Part shown: positions 13,253-21,270 of the stretch, in pieces | Position numbering within the stretch: the stretch's first letter is position 1 | Layout of the letters: each line of letters opens with the position of its first letter | Origin: an uncultured Collinsella sp. | GTDB lineage: Bacteria; Actinomycetota; Coriobacteriia; Coriobacteriales; Coriobacteriaceae | Assembly: GCA_900547345.1 (NCBI GenBank) | Contig: URGG01000024.1 | Location: 1-21,270, forward strand | Direction: 5' to 3' | DNA: 21,270 nucleotides | Notes under the pieces: generated by a model | What the model was told of the DNA's origin: nothing | The model's database searches: none | What the model saw: only the letters and a program-made list of their open reading frames with translations | Program-made: the position numbers and the translations under genes

Positions 13253-14602
13253 CTACTCCACAACATGACCGATAAGCTCATAGCAGAAGCTATCGGTAAA
13301 CTCGACAGTCAGAATATCGCCCACGGACGCCTCGCTGGCGTCCAGATGCACCGCGCCATCGGAATCGGGCGCCTGGAACCAGGCGTGACCGATCAGCTCG
13401 GCGCCGTCCTCGGTCTCCTCGATGCCATCGACGATCACCTGGGCGCGCTCACCCACATGGGCTGCCGTGGCGGCAAAACCGAGCGACTCGGCCAGATCCA
13501 TGGCCTCCTGGGCGCGCTCGAGCTTAACCTCCTCATCGACCTGGCCTTCCATCTTGGCGGCCAGGCTGCCCTCCTCACGCGAGTAGGCGAAAACGCTCGT
13601 GTAGTCAAAGCCAACGGTGTCCATAAAGTCGATAAGGTCGCGGAACTCTTCGTCGGACTCGGTCGGGAAGCCGACCATGGCCGTGGAGCGAATCACGATG
13701 CCGGGGATGCGCTCGCGAAGGTCGCGGAACAGATCCTCGAGCTCCTGGCGCGAACCGGAGCGACGCATGGCCTTGAGGATGCGCGCGTCGCAGTGCTGCA
13801 CGGGGATATCGATATAGGGAAGCACCTCGGGCGTATCGCGAATCGTCTCGATAAGCTCGTCGGTCATGCCCTCAGGCTGCAGATAGAGCACGCGGACCCA
13901 GACGTTGTGCGGGCGCACGGCCTCGGCGACGGCACGCAGCAACTGCGCCAGATTGCGCGGCGAGCCCTCGGCGACGTCCTCGTCGGCAAAGTCGGTGCCC
14001 CAAATGCCCGTGTCCTGGCCAATCAGCACGATCTCGCGTACGCCGCCGGCAACCAGGTCGCGCACCTCGGAGATAATGCTCTCGGCACTACGCGAATGAT
14101 AGCGACCGCGAATGTAGGGGATCATGCAGAAGCTGCAAAAACGATTACAGCCATCGGAAATCTTGACGTAGGCAACGGCGCCCTCGACGGTACGCTTGAC
14201 CTGCGGGATATAGGCTGCGATCTCGCGCTCCACGCCCAGTACGTCATCGATGACAGAGACGATACCGTCTTCCTCATCGGCCTTCACAAAGGCCGCGACC
14301 TCGGGGAGCTCATCGGGCAGGTCATCGCCATAACGAGACGGCACGCAACCGCACATGACGATGGGGCAGGCGCGAACGCCGTCCTGCACCTCGTTAGCGA
14401 GCTCGAGCGTGGTCTCGATGCTCTCGGACGTCGCCGAGGCGAGAAACGAGCACGTGTTGACGATAGCGATATCGGCATCCTGCGGATCGAATGCCTCCTC
14501 GTAGCCCGCAGCGGTCAGCAGCGAACGCATGCGGTCGGTATCGACCTCGTTCTTGGCGCAGCCAAGCGTGATATAGAGTACAGAACCCAACGGAGTATCC
14601 AT
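13253..14602 (-). CDS. rimO: Ribosomal protein uS12 methylthiotransferase RimO
   Basis: RimO is a radical SAM enzyme that methylthiolates a conserved aspartate of ribosomal protein S12. The 449-residue protein has the methylthiotransferase domain with Cys15 (TLGCAKNEVD), Cys51 (NTCSF) and Cys86 (CGCVPSR). The radical SAM cysteines are 152, 156 and 159 (GCNRFCSFC), and a C-terminal TRAM domain starts at about 380. LGCAKNEVDTD is the RimO form, distinct from the FGCQMN of MiaB. The ribosome binding site (AAAGGA) is about 13 nt from the ATG, longer than usual, so translation may be modest. It lies between yajQ (26 nt upstream) and pgsA in the long leftward operon. Confidence 0.96.
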   Translation of the reverse strand: MDTPLGSVLYITLGCAKNEVDTDRMRSLLTAAGYEEAFDPQDADIAIVNTCSFLASATSESIETTLELANEVQDGVRACPIVMCGCVPSRYGDDLPDELPEVAAFVKADEEDGIVSVIDDVLGVEREIAAYIPQVKRTVEGAVAYVKISDGCNRFCSFCMIPYIRGRYHSRSAESIISEVRDLVAGGVREIVLIGQDTGIWGTDFADEDVAEGSPRNLAQLLRAVAEAVRPHNVWVRVLYLQPEGMTDELIETIRDTPEVLPYIDIPVQHCDARILKAMRRSGSRQELEDLFRDLRERIPGIVIRSTAMVGFPTESDEEFRDLIDFMDTVGFDYTSVFAYSREEGSLAAKMEGQVDEEVKLERAQEAMDLAESLGFAATAAHVGERAQVIVDGIEETEDGAELIGHAWFQAPDSDGAVHLDASEASVGDILTVEFTDSFCYELIGHVVE

Positions 14603-14628
14603 GTTGGAGAGCGGTCCTTTCGAGTAAA

Positions 14629-15126
14629 TTAGCGATAATTGGTAAACTGCAGCGGCTGGCCGTAGTCCTGGTCGCGCAGGAACTGAATCACCGTCTGAAG
14701 AGCATCCTTAGAGGCCGAGGTAACGCGCAGTTTATCGGCCTCGATGATCACCTTGACCTTGAGCTTTTGATCCTTGATGTCCTTATTGATCTTCTTGGCG
14801 GTCGCCTGGTCAATGCCCTCGACGATATGGCCAAACACGCGCACGGTACCGCCCGAAGCCGCCTGCGGCGCGTCCCAAGAGACAGCCTTGAGGTCGATGC
14901 CGCGCTTGATGAGCTTAGAGCTCAACACGTCAATGATCTGCTTGGAGACAAAATCGGCCGGGGCATTGATCGTAAAGAGCATGTCGCCCTTCGAAAGCTC
15001 GATGGTGGCGCCGGAGTCCTTGAGGTCATAGCGCTGAGAGATCTCGCGGGTGGTCTGCTGGAAGGCGTTATCGACCTCCTGCATATTGACCTCGGACACA
15101 ACGTCGAAGCTGGAATCTTTAGCCAT
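14629..15126 (-). CDS. yajQ: YajQ family cyclic-di-GMP/nucleotide-binding protein
   Basis: The 165-residue protein matches the YajQ (DUF520) family over its whole length: MAKDSSFDVVSEVNMQEVDNAF at the N-terminus, then QRYDLKDSGATIE, and QFLRDQDYGQPLQFTNYR at the end. The family has two ferredoxin-like domains. Some members bind cyclic-di-GMP and act as transcription co-regulators, but most, including those in Actinobacteria, have no tested function. The ATG follows AAAGGAAG with 4 nt spacing. It lies between the RodZ-like gene (26 nt upstream) and rimO (26 nt downstream). Confidence 0.94.
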   Translation of the reverse strand: MAKDSSFDVVSEVNMQEVDNAFQQTTREISQRYDLKDSGATIELSKGDMLFTINAPADFVSKQIIDVLSSKLIKRGIDLKAVSWDAPQAASGGTVRVFGHIVEGIDQATAKKINKDIKDQKLKVKVIIEADKLRVTSASKDALQTVIQFLRDQDYGQPLQFTNYR

Positions 15127-15152
15127 GGTTCTTCCTTTCGGTACGGGGAGCC

Positions 15153-16667
15153 TTAGTAGCTGTCGTACGAATAGTCATCTGAATCGTTTGCAGTCTGGCC
15201 ATCGGATGCCGTGTCGGTACCGTCGGCAGATTGGGCGTCGGTACCGTCGGTAGACTGGGCGTCGGTGCCGTCGGCAGCATCAGTGCCGTCGGTACTCTCG
15301 CCATCCTCGGACTCTTCGGTCTCCTTCTTGGGAACGGTAATGGTCACGCGCGCCACACCCGACGTCTTGGTGTCGTAGCGAACCTTTTCACCGTTCTTGG
15401 TAACCGTAACATCGGAGGGCTTGGACGTGGTGATCTCGATCGAGGACTCGGGCGTGTACTCCTGCTCAAAGGGACCGGTCGCCTGGGCGCCGTAGACCGA
15501 TTTACCGTCGACCTTGACCTCAATCCAGGCGGTCTTGCCCTTGGCAACGGAAACCTTGACCTTGATGACCTCGTCCTCTTCCTTTTTTACCGTCGCCTTG
15601 GCGGCATCGGAATCGGCAGAATCCGTCGCCTCGTCGGTGCCTTCATCCTCGTCAACAGATTCGGTCTTCTTGGAAGACTTCTTGGTCGTCGTCTTGGTGG
15701 CCGCGGGCGTCTCAGGCGTCGACTCGGGTGCAGAAGAGCCGCAGCCACGCAGGAGGACCACGATGAGCAAAATCAGCAGCAGCGCAACGGCACCGATGCC
15801 TGCGTAAACGATACGCGGATCGAGTCCGTTGTTCTGGGAGACGCGCCCGCCGCTGCGTGCGCGACTGGAGCCGCCACGCCCATTCCCCTGCGGCATACGG
15901 CCGCGACCGCTATCGGGACGACCACGATAGCCGCCTTGGCTCTGCGAGCCGCGCTGGCCAGAACGCGGCGCAAGCTCACCACGGTTCTGATAGCCACGCT
16001 GGCCAGAGCGAGGCGCCGAAGAGCGCTGCCCGTAAGGCTGCGATTGCGAACGGAGGCGCGGCGTCACCTGCGTGGTATCGGCGTCGGCGTAACCACCGTG
16101 GGAACGCCCGGCAGAAACTCCGCGATAACCACGACCGGAGTAGCCACCGTCGCCGTAACCGGCGCGGGGATCGCGACTCAACCCGCGAGCGGCGGGAAGC
16201 GCACGGTCATCAGGCATGGGCGTACTGCGAAAGCGATCTCGCTGAGAACGAATCTCCTCGCTGGAGCCCGTCTCGGTGATATAGCCCGCCTGCGGAGGGC
16301 GCTGGCCGTACCGCGTCGAGCGACCACCCTGAACCATCAGAAAGCGTCCGTTATCGACCGACGAACGCGAGTTAACGTAGCCGGCAGCATCCTGAAAACG
16401 ACCGCCCTGCTGCGAGGTCTCGCGTTCATATGCCATGAGGTCATCAAAATAAGCGTTGACGACCTCGCGCGGGTTAAGCCCCAAAAAGCGAGCATAGCTC
16501 GAAATCATGCCCTGCGCATAGCCGCGCGGGGGCATCGATGCAAAGTTACCGGTCTCGAAAAACTCGATGATCTGCGGCCTGATTTTGATGGTGTTGGCGA
16601 CCTGCTGGATGGAAAGGCCCATCCGGCGACGCTGCTCGAGCAGCATGTCACCAAAGCGTGCAGCCAT
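15153..16667 (-). CDS. RodZ-like membrane protein with helix-turn-helix, RG-rich linker and DUF4115-like domain
   Basis: The 504-residue protein has a RodZ-type helix-turn-helix at 5-70 (FGDMLLEQRRRMGLSIQQVA, GYAQGMISSYARFLGL), a long disordered Gly/Arg/Ser/Gln-rich cytoplasmic linker (about 85-285), and one membrane helix at 287-307. An acidic Ser/Thr/Lys stretch, a DUF4115-like beta domain (365-447, with WIEVKVDGKSVYGAQ) and a repetitive acidic tail (450-504) follow outside the membrane. RodZ connects MreB and the cell-wall elongation machinery in rods. Here it may act with other shape or division proteins, as no mreB is in the window. The ATG shares bases with the ftsK stop (TGATG) and has a strong GGAGGA, and the gene sits where Bacillus has ymfM, before pgsA. 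The linker is far longer than in typical RodZ proteins. Confidence 0.88.
   Translation of the reverse strand: MAARFGDMLLEQRRRMGLSIQQVANTIKIRPQIIEFFETGNFASMPPRGYAQGMISSYARFLGLNPREVVNAYFDDLMAYERETSQQGGRFQDAAGYVNSRSSVDNGRFLMVQGGRSTRYGQRPPQAGYITETGSSEEIRSQRDRFRSTPMPDDRALPAARGLSRDPRAGYGDGGYSGRGYRGVSAGRSHGGYADADTTQVTPRLRSQSQPYGQRSSAPRSGQRGYQNRGELAPRSGQRGSQSQGGYRGRPDSGRGRMPQGNGRGGSSRARSGGRVSQNNGLDPRIVYAGIGAVALLLILLIVVLLRGCGSSAPESTPETPAATKTTTKKSSKKTESVDEDEGTDEATDSADSDAAKATVKKEEDEVIKVKVSVAKGKTAWIEVKVDGKSVYGAQATGPFEQEYTPESSIEITTSKPSDVTVTKNGEKVRYDTKTSGVARVTITVPKKETEESEDGESTDGTDAADGTDAQSTDGTDAQSADGTDTASDGQTANDSDDYSYDSY
15217..15300 (-). repeat. Short tandem repeats encoding a DGTDAQS-like tail
   Basis: Two 24-bp units (15217-15240 and 15241-15264) differ at only two positions, and two shorter 18-bp partial units (15265-15282 and 15283-15300) follow. 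They encode Thr/Ser-Asp-Gly-Thr-Asp-Ala-Gln-Ser repeats at residues about 458-487 of the RodZ-like protein. All unit lengths are multiples of three, so copy-number change by slippage would keep the frame and alter only the tail length. Confidence 0.8.
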
Positions 16668-19444
16668 CAGAATCCTCCAAACTCACGATCTTCACGTGCC
16701 ATCTCGGCGTCGACAGACTCCAGCGCGGCAAGCCCCTCCTCGTCCAGCAGGACCTCGCGCGGCTTGGAACCATCGGGCGGGCCGACGACAGCCTTTTCTT
16801 CCAGCATGTCCATAATACGCCCGGCGCGCGCATAGCCAACCTTGAGGCGGCGTTGCAGCCCAGATGTGGAGCCCAGCTGCGATTCCACCACAATATGGGC
16901 GGCCTCCCAGATAAGAGGGTCGTCATCTTGCGGCTCGGCAACGCCCGTGCGAACAACGCCGCCACCAGCCATGGACATGGAAGCGGGCGCCACGGCAGAC
17001 AGGATCTCCTCGTGGTAGTCGGGCTCGCTTTGCGACTTAACGAACTCGACGATCTCGTTGATCTCGTCGTCCGAGACAAAACAGCCCTGGATACGGCGGG
17101 GCTTGCCCCAGTCGACTTTTGAGAACAGCATGTCGCCCAAACCAGTAAGCTTTTCGGCGCCCATCTGGTCGATAATGACGCGGGAATCGATGCCCGTAGC
17201 CACGTTAAAGGCGATACGGTTGGTGATGTTGGCCTTAATAAGGCCCGTCACCACGTTGGAGCTGGGGCGCTGCGTAGCCACGATAAGGTGAATACCGGCA
17301 GCACGGCCCAGCTGGGCGATACGGACGATCGAGGCCTCGACATCCTTGCCGGCTACCATCATCAGGTCCGAAAGCTCGTCGATGATGATGACCAGATAGG
17401 GCATCTTTTGCGGCGGGTTATCGTAATGCTCAAACTCGCCGGCGGCCTGCTTTTCGTTATAGGTCGAGATCTTGCGCACGTTAAGGCGCTCGAAGACCTT
17501 CAGGCGGCGCTCCATCTCGGACACCGCCCACTGCAAGGCACTCGCGGCCTGCTTGGGCTCGGTCACTACGGGCACGTAAAGGTGCGGCAGGCCGTTATAG
17601 CCTGCGAGCTCGACGCGCTTGGGGTCGACCATGATCAAGCGAACGTCCTCGGGAAGCGCGCGCATGAGCAGGGTCGTGATGATGGAGTTGATCATGACCG
17701 ACTTACCGGAACCCGTGGTACCGGCGATCAGCAGATGGGGCATCTTGGCGAGGTCGGCGACAACCGGCGTGCCCTCGGCATCGCGACCGATGGCAAGCTC
17801 GAGCGGACCGCCCTTCACATAGGGAAGTACGTCGCCTAGGTTGACGTTCTGACGCTTGCGATTGGGAATCTCGATACCAACGAGCGAGGTGCCGGGAATC
17901 GGCGCAAAGATGCGCACCGACTGGGCGGCAAGCGAAAGCGCGATATCGTCCTCGAGACTCGAGATCTTGCTCACGCGCTCGCCCTCACCGGGCTGCAGCT
18001 TAAAAGTCGTGACCGTGGGGCCGGCAATCCAGCCGACGACGCGGGCGCTACGGCCAAACTCAAGCAAGGTGGACTGCAACGACTCGGCAGTCTGTTCCAG
18101 CTCCTTGTCAGAAGACGCGGAGGACGCCGACTGCGGGTTGGCATGCAGGATTTCGAGCGGCGGAAGCTTGAGGCCGTCCTCTTGGTCGCCCTCGGCATCG
18201 GCATTGGTACCGTCCGCTCCCCCATCGCCGGCTGCAACAGGAGCAGCGGAAGCCGTGGGGGCGGAGGCATCGGAAACCTTGGGATGCTTTAGGAAGTCAG
18301 GGATCTGCGGAGCTGCCGAAACGGGATTCACGGCAAATGGCGGCTCTGACTCGTCAGCCTTGTCCGGGTCGTCTTCCATCGAAAACTGTCCGGTGACCTG
18401 TCCTGCGTTGGCGCGGCGACGCGGCAGCAAGGTGGTCTTGGCGGTCTCGAGCGGAGCCTCGTCGTAATCGTCATCGCCCTCAGTGAGTTCAATTTCGCTA
18501 TCGGACCAAGACGGGTCAGGCTCGCTCGTGTTGAGCTTGGGCGCGGCCTTGCCCTTCTTGGCATGGCGACGCGGCAGCAGCGTGGTCTTGGCGCGCTCGG
18601 CCTCCACGGCCTCGGACACGTCGACAAACGGGTCATCGTCCTCGTCGTCATCCAAAACCGGGTCGGCATCGCCACCCATGAACGTGGTCACCGCGGCGTC
18701 AGCCCCCTTCTGGCGCAGAATGCTCAGGTGCGGACGGGCAACGCCGGGAACCGACAGGGCCTCTTCATCGCCCCACGGGCTCGCGTTGACATCGGCACGA
18801 CGGCGCTCGGCAAAATCGGCAGCGCGATCACGTGCGGAGCGCAAAACGCCACCCACCGAAAAGCCAATGATGACCAGGCCAACGACGACAAGGCCCAGCA
18901 AGACAACCATAGCGATAGGTTTACCCAGGGCGTTTTGCAAGGCACTTGCGATAAAGGCGCCAATGTAGCCGCCCGAGGCGGAAAGGTTCTGCGGCGTAAA
19001 CATGAGGTCGCACGAGTCGGTCGTACCCGGAACCATCAACGATAGGATAGAAACAATGGCCACAAAGACCACGGCACCACCCGCGACCGAGCGAATGTTG
19101 AGCGGCGAGTCCTCACCCAAAAAGAGCGTGGCGGCAAACAGCAAGATGACGATCGGCAGCACGTAGGCGCCCAGACCAAAGCCGAGGTGATAGAAACCGG
19201 CAACCGCAGCTGTCACGGGTGCCGTTGCCGGAGAAATCACGGCAATGAAGGACGCAATCGCCAAAACGGCAATGATAACGCCGGCGATATCGCGATTGGC
19301 CGAAGGCTCGACCAGGGGTTCGAACTCATCGAACTCGGACTCGTGGCCCTTATTGGCACGCAGATGGGAACCGGCACCCTTAGCAGATGCCGGTTGGTTG
19401 TTGGATTTGTTGCCTTTGGCGTTTTGTGCAGATCCGCGCGCCAA
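16667..19444 (-). CDS. ftsK: DNA translocase FtsK/SpoIIIE
   Basis: FtsK pumps chromosomal DNA at the division septum. The 925-residue protein has about four N-terminal membrane helices (52-75, 82-108, 118-138, 175-199) and a long acidic, low-complexity linker (about 220-445). The motor follows, with Walker A GTTGSGKS (575-582) and Walker B LVIIIDE (684-690), and a C-terminal DNA-reading gamma winged helix closes the protein (about 843-905, STSGLQRRLKVGYARAGRI). The start is TTG (19442-19444), supported by GGAGG 6 nt upstream inside the end of rnj and by its position 1 nt after the rnj stop. The stop overlaps the RodZ-like start (TGATG). The linker carries the nonapeptide AKTTLLPRR twice, exactly 50 residues apart. 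Confidence 0.97.
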   Translation of the reverse strand: MARGSAQNAKGNKSNNQPASAKGAGSHLRANKGHESEFDEFEPLVEPSANRDIAGVIIAVLAIASFIAVISPATAPVTAAVAGFYHLGFGLGAYVLPIVILLFAATLFLGEDSPLNIRSVAGGAVVFVAIVSILSLMVPGTTDSCDLMFTPQNLSASGGYIGAFIASALQNALGKPIAMVVLLGLVVVGLVIIGFSVGGVLRSARDRAADFAERRRADVNASPWGDEEALSVPGVARPHLSILRQKGADAAVTTFMGGDADPVLDDDEDDDPFVDVSEAVEAERAKTTLLPRRHAKKGKAAPKLNTSEPDPSWSDSEIELTEGDDDYDEAPLETAKTTLLPRRRANAGQVTGQFSMEDDPDKADESEPPFAVNPVSAAPQIPDFLKHPKVSDASAPTASAAPVAAGDGGADGTNADAEGDQEDGLKLPPLEILHANPQSASSASSDKELEQTAESLQSTLLEFGRSARVVGWIAGPTVTTFKLQPGEGERVSKISSLEDDIALSLAAQSVRIFAPIPGTSLVGIEIPNRKRQNVNLGDVLPYVKGGPLELAIGRDAEGTPVVADLAKMPHLLIAGTTGSGKSVMINSIITTLLMRALPEDVRLIMVDPKRVELAGYNGLPHLYVPVVTEPKQAASALQWAVSEMERRLKVFERLNVRKISTYNEKQAAGEFEHYDNPPQKMPYLVIIIDELSDLMMVAGKDVEASIVRIAQLGRAAGIHLIVATQRPSSNVVTGLIKANITNRIAFNVATGIDSRVIIDQMGAEKLTGLGDMLFSKVDWGKPRRIQGCFVSDDEINEIVEFVKSQSEPDYHEEILSAVAPASMSMAGGGVVRTGVAEPQDDDPLIWEAAHIVVESQLGSTSGLQRRLKVGYARAGRIMDMLEEKAVVGPPDGSKPREVLLDEEGLAALESVDAEMAREDREFGGF

Positions 19445-19445
19445 A

Positions 19446-21116
19446 CTAAACCTCCATGACGACTGGGATGATCATCGGACGGGTGCGCGTGCGGCTCCAG
19501 ATAAAGTTGGAGAGCGAATCGCGCACGGCCTTGCGAATGGCATCGGAGCCGCTACTGGTAAAGCTAAACTTGCCCTTCTCGATCGTCTTCATGATGGCTG
19601 CGGAGGCATCCTCGGAGAACTGGTCGTCGATGGCAAACGAAACGCCGCGGCCCGAAAACTCGATAGCCTCGATCTTCTTGTGCTTGAGCGAGACGATGGC
19701 AACAGCCGTGACCATACCGTCGTTGGCGAGCTTTTGGCGATCGCGAAGGACGATGGGGTCGGTGTCGCCGATGCGCAGACCGTCGACATAAACGACGCCG
19801 GACTCGACGGGCGCACCGCGTTTGACGATACCGCCACGCATCTCGAGCGTGTCGCCGTTATCAAGGATAAAGATGTGATCGTCCTTGATGCCCATCTTAC
19901 GGGCAAGCTGGGCATGGGCGCGCAGATGCACGGCTTCGCCGTGAACCGGCATAAAGTAGGTGGGCTTGGCCATGGCCATCAGAAGCTTGAGCTCCTCCTG
20001 GCTGCCATGGCCCGAGACATGGACGAGGGCACGGGACTTATCCCAGACGTCGCAGCCAAGCTTGGCCAGGCTGTTGACGACCTGCTGAACTGCCTTCTCG
20101 TTGCCGGGAACGGGAGTTGCCGAGAGGATGACGGTATCGCCCTCGTGGATAGAAAGCGTCTTGTGCTCGCCGTTGGCCATGCGGGACAGGGCCGACAGCG
20201 GCTCGCCCTGAGAACCGGTGCACATGACGACGATCTTATCGTCGGGCAGGTTATCGATATCGAAGGCATCGATGATATCGGCATCGTCGATGTTGAGATA
20301 GCCAAGCTCACGCGCCACGCGGGTGTTGGTGAGCATGGAACGTCCGGTCACGACGACCTTGCGGCCACACTTGCGGGCGGCATCGCAGATCTGCTGCAGG
20401 CGATGGATGTGGCTCGAGAACGACGCGACGAACACGCGGCCCGGCGCGTTCTTGATGGCGTGCAGCAGGTTGGGGCCGACCTCGGCCTCGGACTTGGTAA
20501 AGCCAGGAACCGTGGCGTTGGTGGAGTCGGAAAGCAGCAGGTCGATGCCCTGCTTGGCAAAGCGGCTGATGGCGGCATAGTCGGGCGTGACGCCGTCGAT
20601 GGGCGTCTGGTCGAGCTTAAAGTCGCCCGTGTGCATAACGGTGCCCTGGTTGGTGCGAATAAACACGCCCAAAGCACCCGGAATGGAGTGCGTCATGGAG
20701 AAGAAGTCGAGCGAGATGCCACCGAGATTGACGTGGCTGCCGCCCTTGACCTCACGGAACTTGGGCGCGCGAATGCGGAACTCGGAGAGCTTACCCTCGA
20801 TAAAACCGAGCGTCAGCTTGCTCGAGAAGATGGGCACCTTGTTGTTGAGGTCCTGCAGCAGGTACGGAAGCGAACCGGTGTGGTCCTCGTGGCCGTGGGT
20901 GACGACGATGCCGCGGAGCTTCTCCTCGTTCTCCAGGACATAGGTGTAGTCGGGAAGCACCAGGTCGATACCGGGCTGGGAGTCGTCGGGGAACATGAGG
21001 CCGGCGTCGACGAGCACCATGTCGTCGCCGCACTCGAAGACCGTCATGTTCTTGCCGATGCCGTCAAGGCCGCCGAGCGGAATGATCTTCAAGGGAGATG
21101 ATTTTTTAGCTGCCAT
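19446..21116 (-). CDS. rnj: Ribonuclease J
   Basis: RNase J is a zinc-dependent beta-CASP ribonuclease with 5'-to-3' exo- and endonuclease activity, central to mRNA decay and rRNA maturation. The 556-residue protein is normal in length. It has the metallo-beta-lactamase motif HGHEDH (74-79), MHTGDF (161-166), beta-CASP residues SSHIHR (234-239) and SGHGSQEE (368-375), VHGE (391-394), and a C-terminal domain. The frame stays open to ATG 21269, but the ATG at 21114-21116 gives the family start MAAKKSSPLKIIPLGG. Its ribosome binding site is weak: AAAGGA lies some 14 nt away. It heads the rnj-ftsK-RodZ-like-yajQ-rimO-pgsA-cinA run; Mycobacterium and Bacillus also have rnj near ftsK. Confidence 0.97.
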   Translation of the reverse strand: MAAKKSSPLKIIPLGGLDGIGKNMTVFECGDDMVLVDAGLMFPDDSQPGIDLVLPDYTYVLENEEKLRGIVVTHGHEDHTGSLPYLLQDLNNKVPIFSSKLTLGFIEGKLSEFRIRAPKFREVKGGSHVNLGGISLDFFSMTHSIPGALGVFIRTNQGTVMHTGDFKLDQTPIDGVTPDYAAISRFAKQGIDLLLSDSTNATVPGFTKSEAEVGPNLLHAIKNAPGRVFVASFSSHIHRLQQICDAARKCGRKVVVTGRSMLTNTRVARELGYLNIDDADIIDAFDIDNLPDDKIVVMCTGSQGEPLSALSRMANGEHKTLSIHEGDTVILSATPVPGNEKAVQQVVNSLAKLGCDVWDKSRALVHVSGHGSQEELKLLMAMAKPTYFMPVHGEAVHLRAHAQLARKMGIKDDHIFILDNGDTLEMRGGIVKRGAPVESGVVYVDGLRIGDTDPIVLRDRQKLANDGMVTAVAIVSLKHKKIEAIEFSGRGVSFAIDDQFSEDASAAIMKTIEKGKFSFTSSGSDAIRKAVRDSLSNFIWSRTRTRPMIIPVVMEV

Positions 21117-21270
21117 AGGTTCGTGTGGTTTCCTTTCTTCGAAACGGGTCTGGAACAACCGACGGGGCGCTTCTGGCAAACCGACCGCCGGGAACGTACA
21201 AACATGCATCACAGAGTCGATGCAGTAACCACAGTATGATACCCATTTGCACAACAACAGACCACCCATG
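21117..21270. other. Upstream region of rnj, cut by window edge
   Basis: No gene is seen here, although the rnj frame continues open through it. A 6-bp dyad, TGCATC and GATGCA around 8 nt, lies at 21205-21224. On the minus strand the stretch CTGTTG, 16 bp, CATACT gives a possible but weak promoter near the window edge. I cannot decide whether rnj starts its own transcript or continues one from the right. Confidence 0.3.

Noticed and set aside
12116..14632. Plus-strand open frame of 838 codons opposite cinA, pgsA and rimO
   Set aside because: It spans three recognised minus-strand genes in register with their codon bias, has no known motifs and no ribosome binding site. It is a GC-driven shadow.
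15231..16835. Plus-strand open frame of 534 codons opposite the RodZ-like gene
   Set aside because: It is an antisense reading of the RG-rich linker and repeats, with Arg/Gly/Leu-rich low complexity and no start signal.
19245..21101. Plus-strand open frame of 618 codons opposite rnj
   Set aside because: RNase J on the other strand has all its catalytic motifs; the frame has none and begins inside ftsK.
21117..21269. N-terminal extension of RNase J by 51 residues
   Set aside because: The extra residues have no family similarity, and the ATG at 21116 gives the usual RNase J length of about 555.

Overview
This window is a block of chromosomal housekeeping genes from a high-GC Gram-positive bacterium, most likely a member of the class Coriobacteriia (Collinsella-like). 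The basis is the lexA / LysM protein / nrdR arrangement typical of Actinobacteria, LexA boxes of the GAAC-N4-GTTC type, and a GC-rich sequence, combined with genes more usual in Firmicutes (rny, spoVS, a membrane-anchored RodZ-like protein). The genus is an inference. I see no tRNA, rRNA, CRISPR, insertion sequence, prophage or foreign-looking segment.

Layout, from right to left because most genes lie on the minus strand. (1) 21116-12062: rnj, ftsK, a RodZ-like protein, yajQ, rimO, pgsA and cinA form a tightly packed apparent operon that ends at a perfect 10-bp-stem hairpin (12031-12054). (2) 11804-9952: recA and recX, behind a promoter whose spacer carries a LexA box. (3) 9694-3002: rny with its own strong promoter and a leader of about 160 nt, then a GHKL-type ATPase, spoVS behind a possible own promoter, miaB, miaA and hflX, several joined by overlapping stop and start codons. 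(4) On the plus strand, lexA (1669-2313) is joined by TAATG to a membrane acyltransferase-like gene whose end overlaps hflX tail to tail. (5) Divergent from lexA, a membrane-anchored LysM protein (probable SOS cell-division suppressor), nrdR and dut run leftward.

How the genes work together: LexA, RecA, RecX and the LysM protein are the core of an SOS response. LexA boxes lie in the lexA/LysM gap (three, spaced exactly 28 bp) and in the recA promoter (one). NrdR and Dut add control of ribonucleotide reductase and removal of dUTP. RNase J and RNase Y are the two main RNA-decay nucleases of many Gram-positive bacteria. MiaA and MiaB successively modify A37 of tRNA, and RimO modifies ribosomal protein S12. 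FtsK, the RodZ-like protein and PgsA serve chromosome segregation, cell shape and membrane synthesis.

The most interesting items are the GHKL (MutL-like) ATPase in the slot between rny and spoVS that Bacillus fills with ymdB, the three-box SOS control region, a perfect inverted repeat that buries the nrdR start codon, the structured rny leader, and the RG-rich linker of the RodZ-like protein. No gene-free stretch exceeds about 260 bp.
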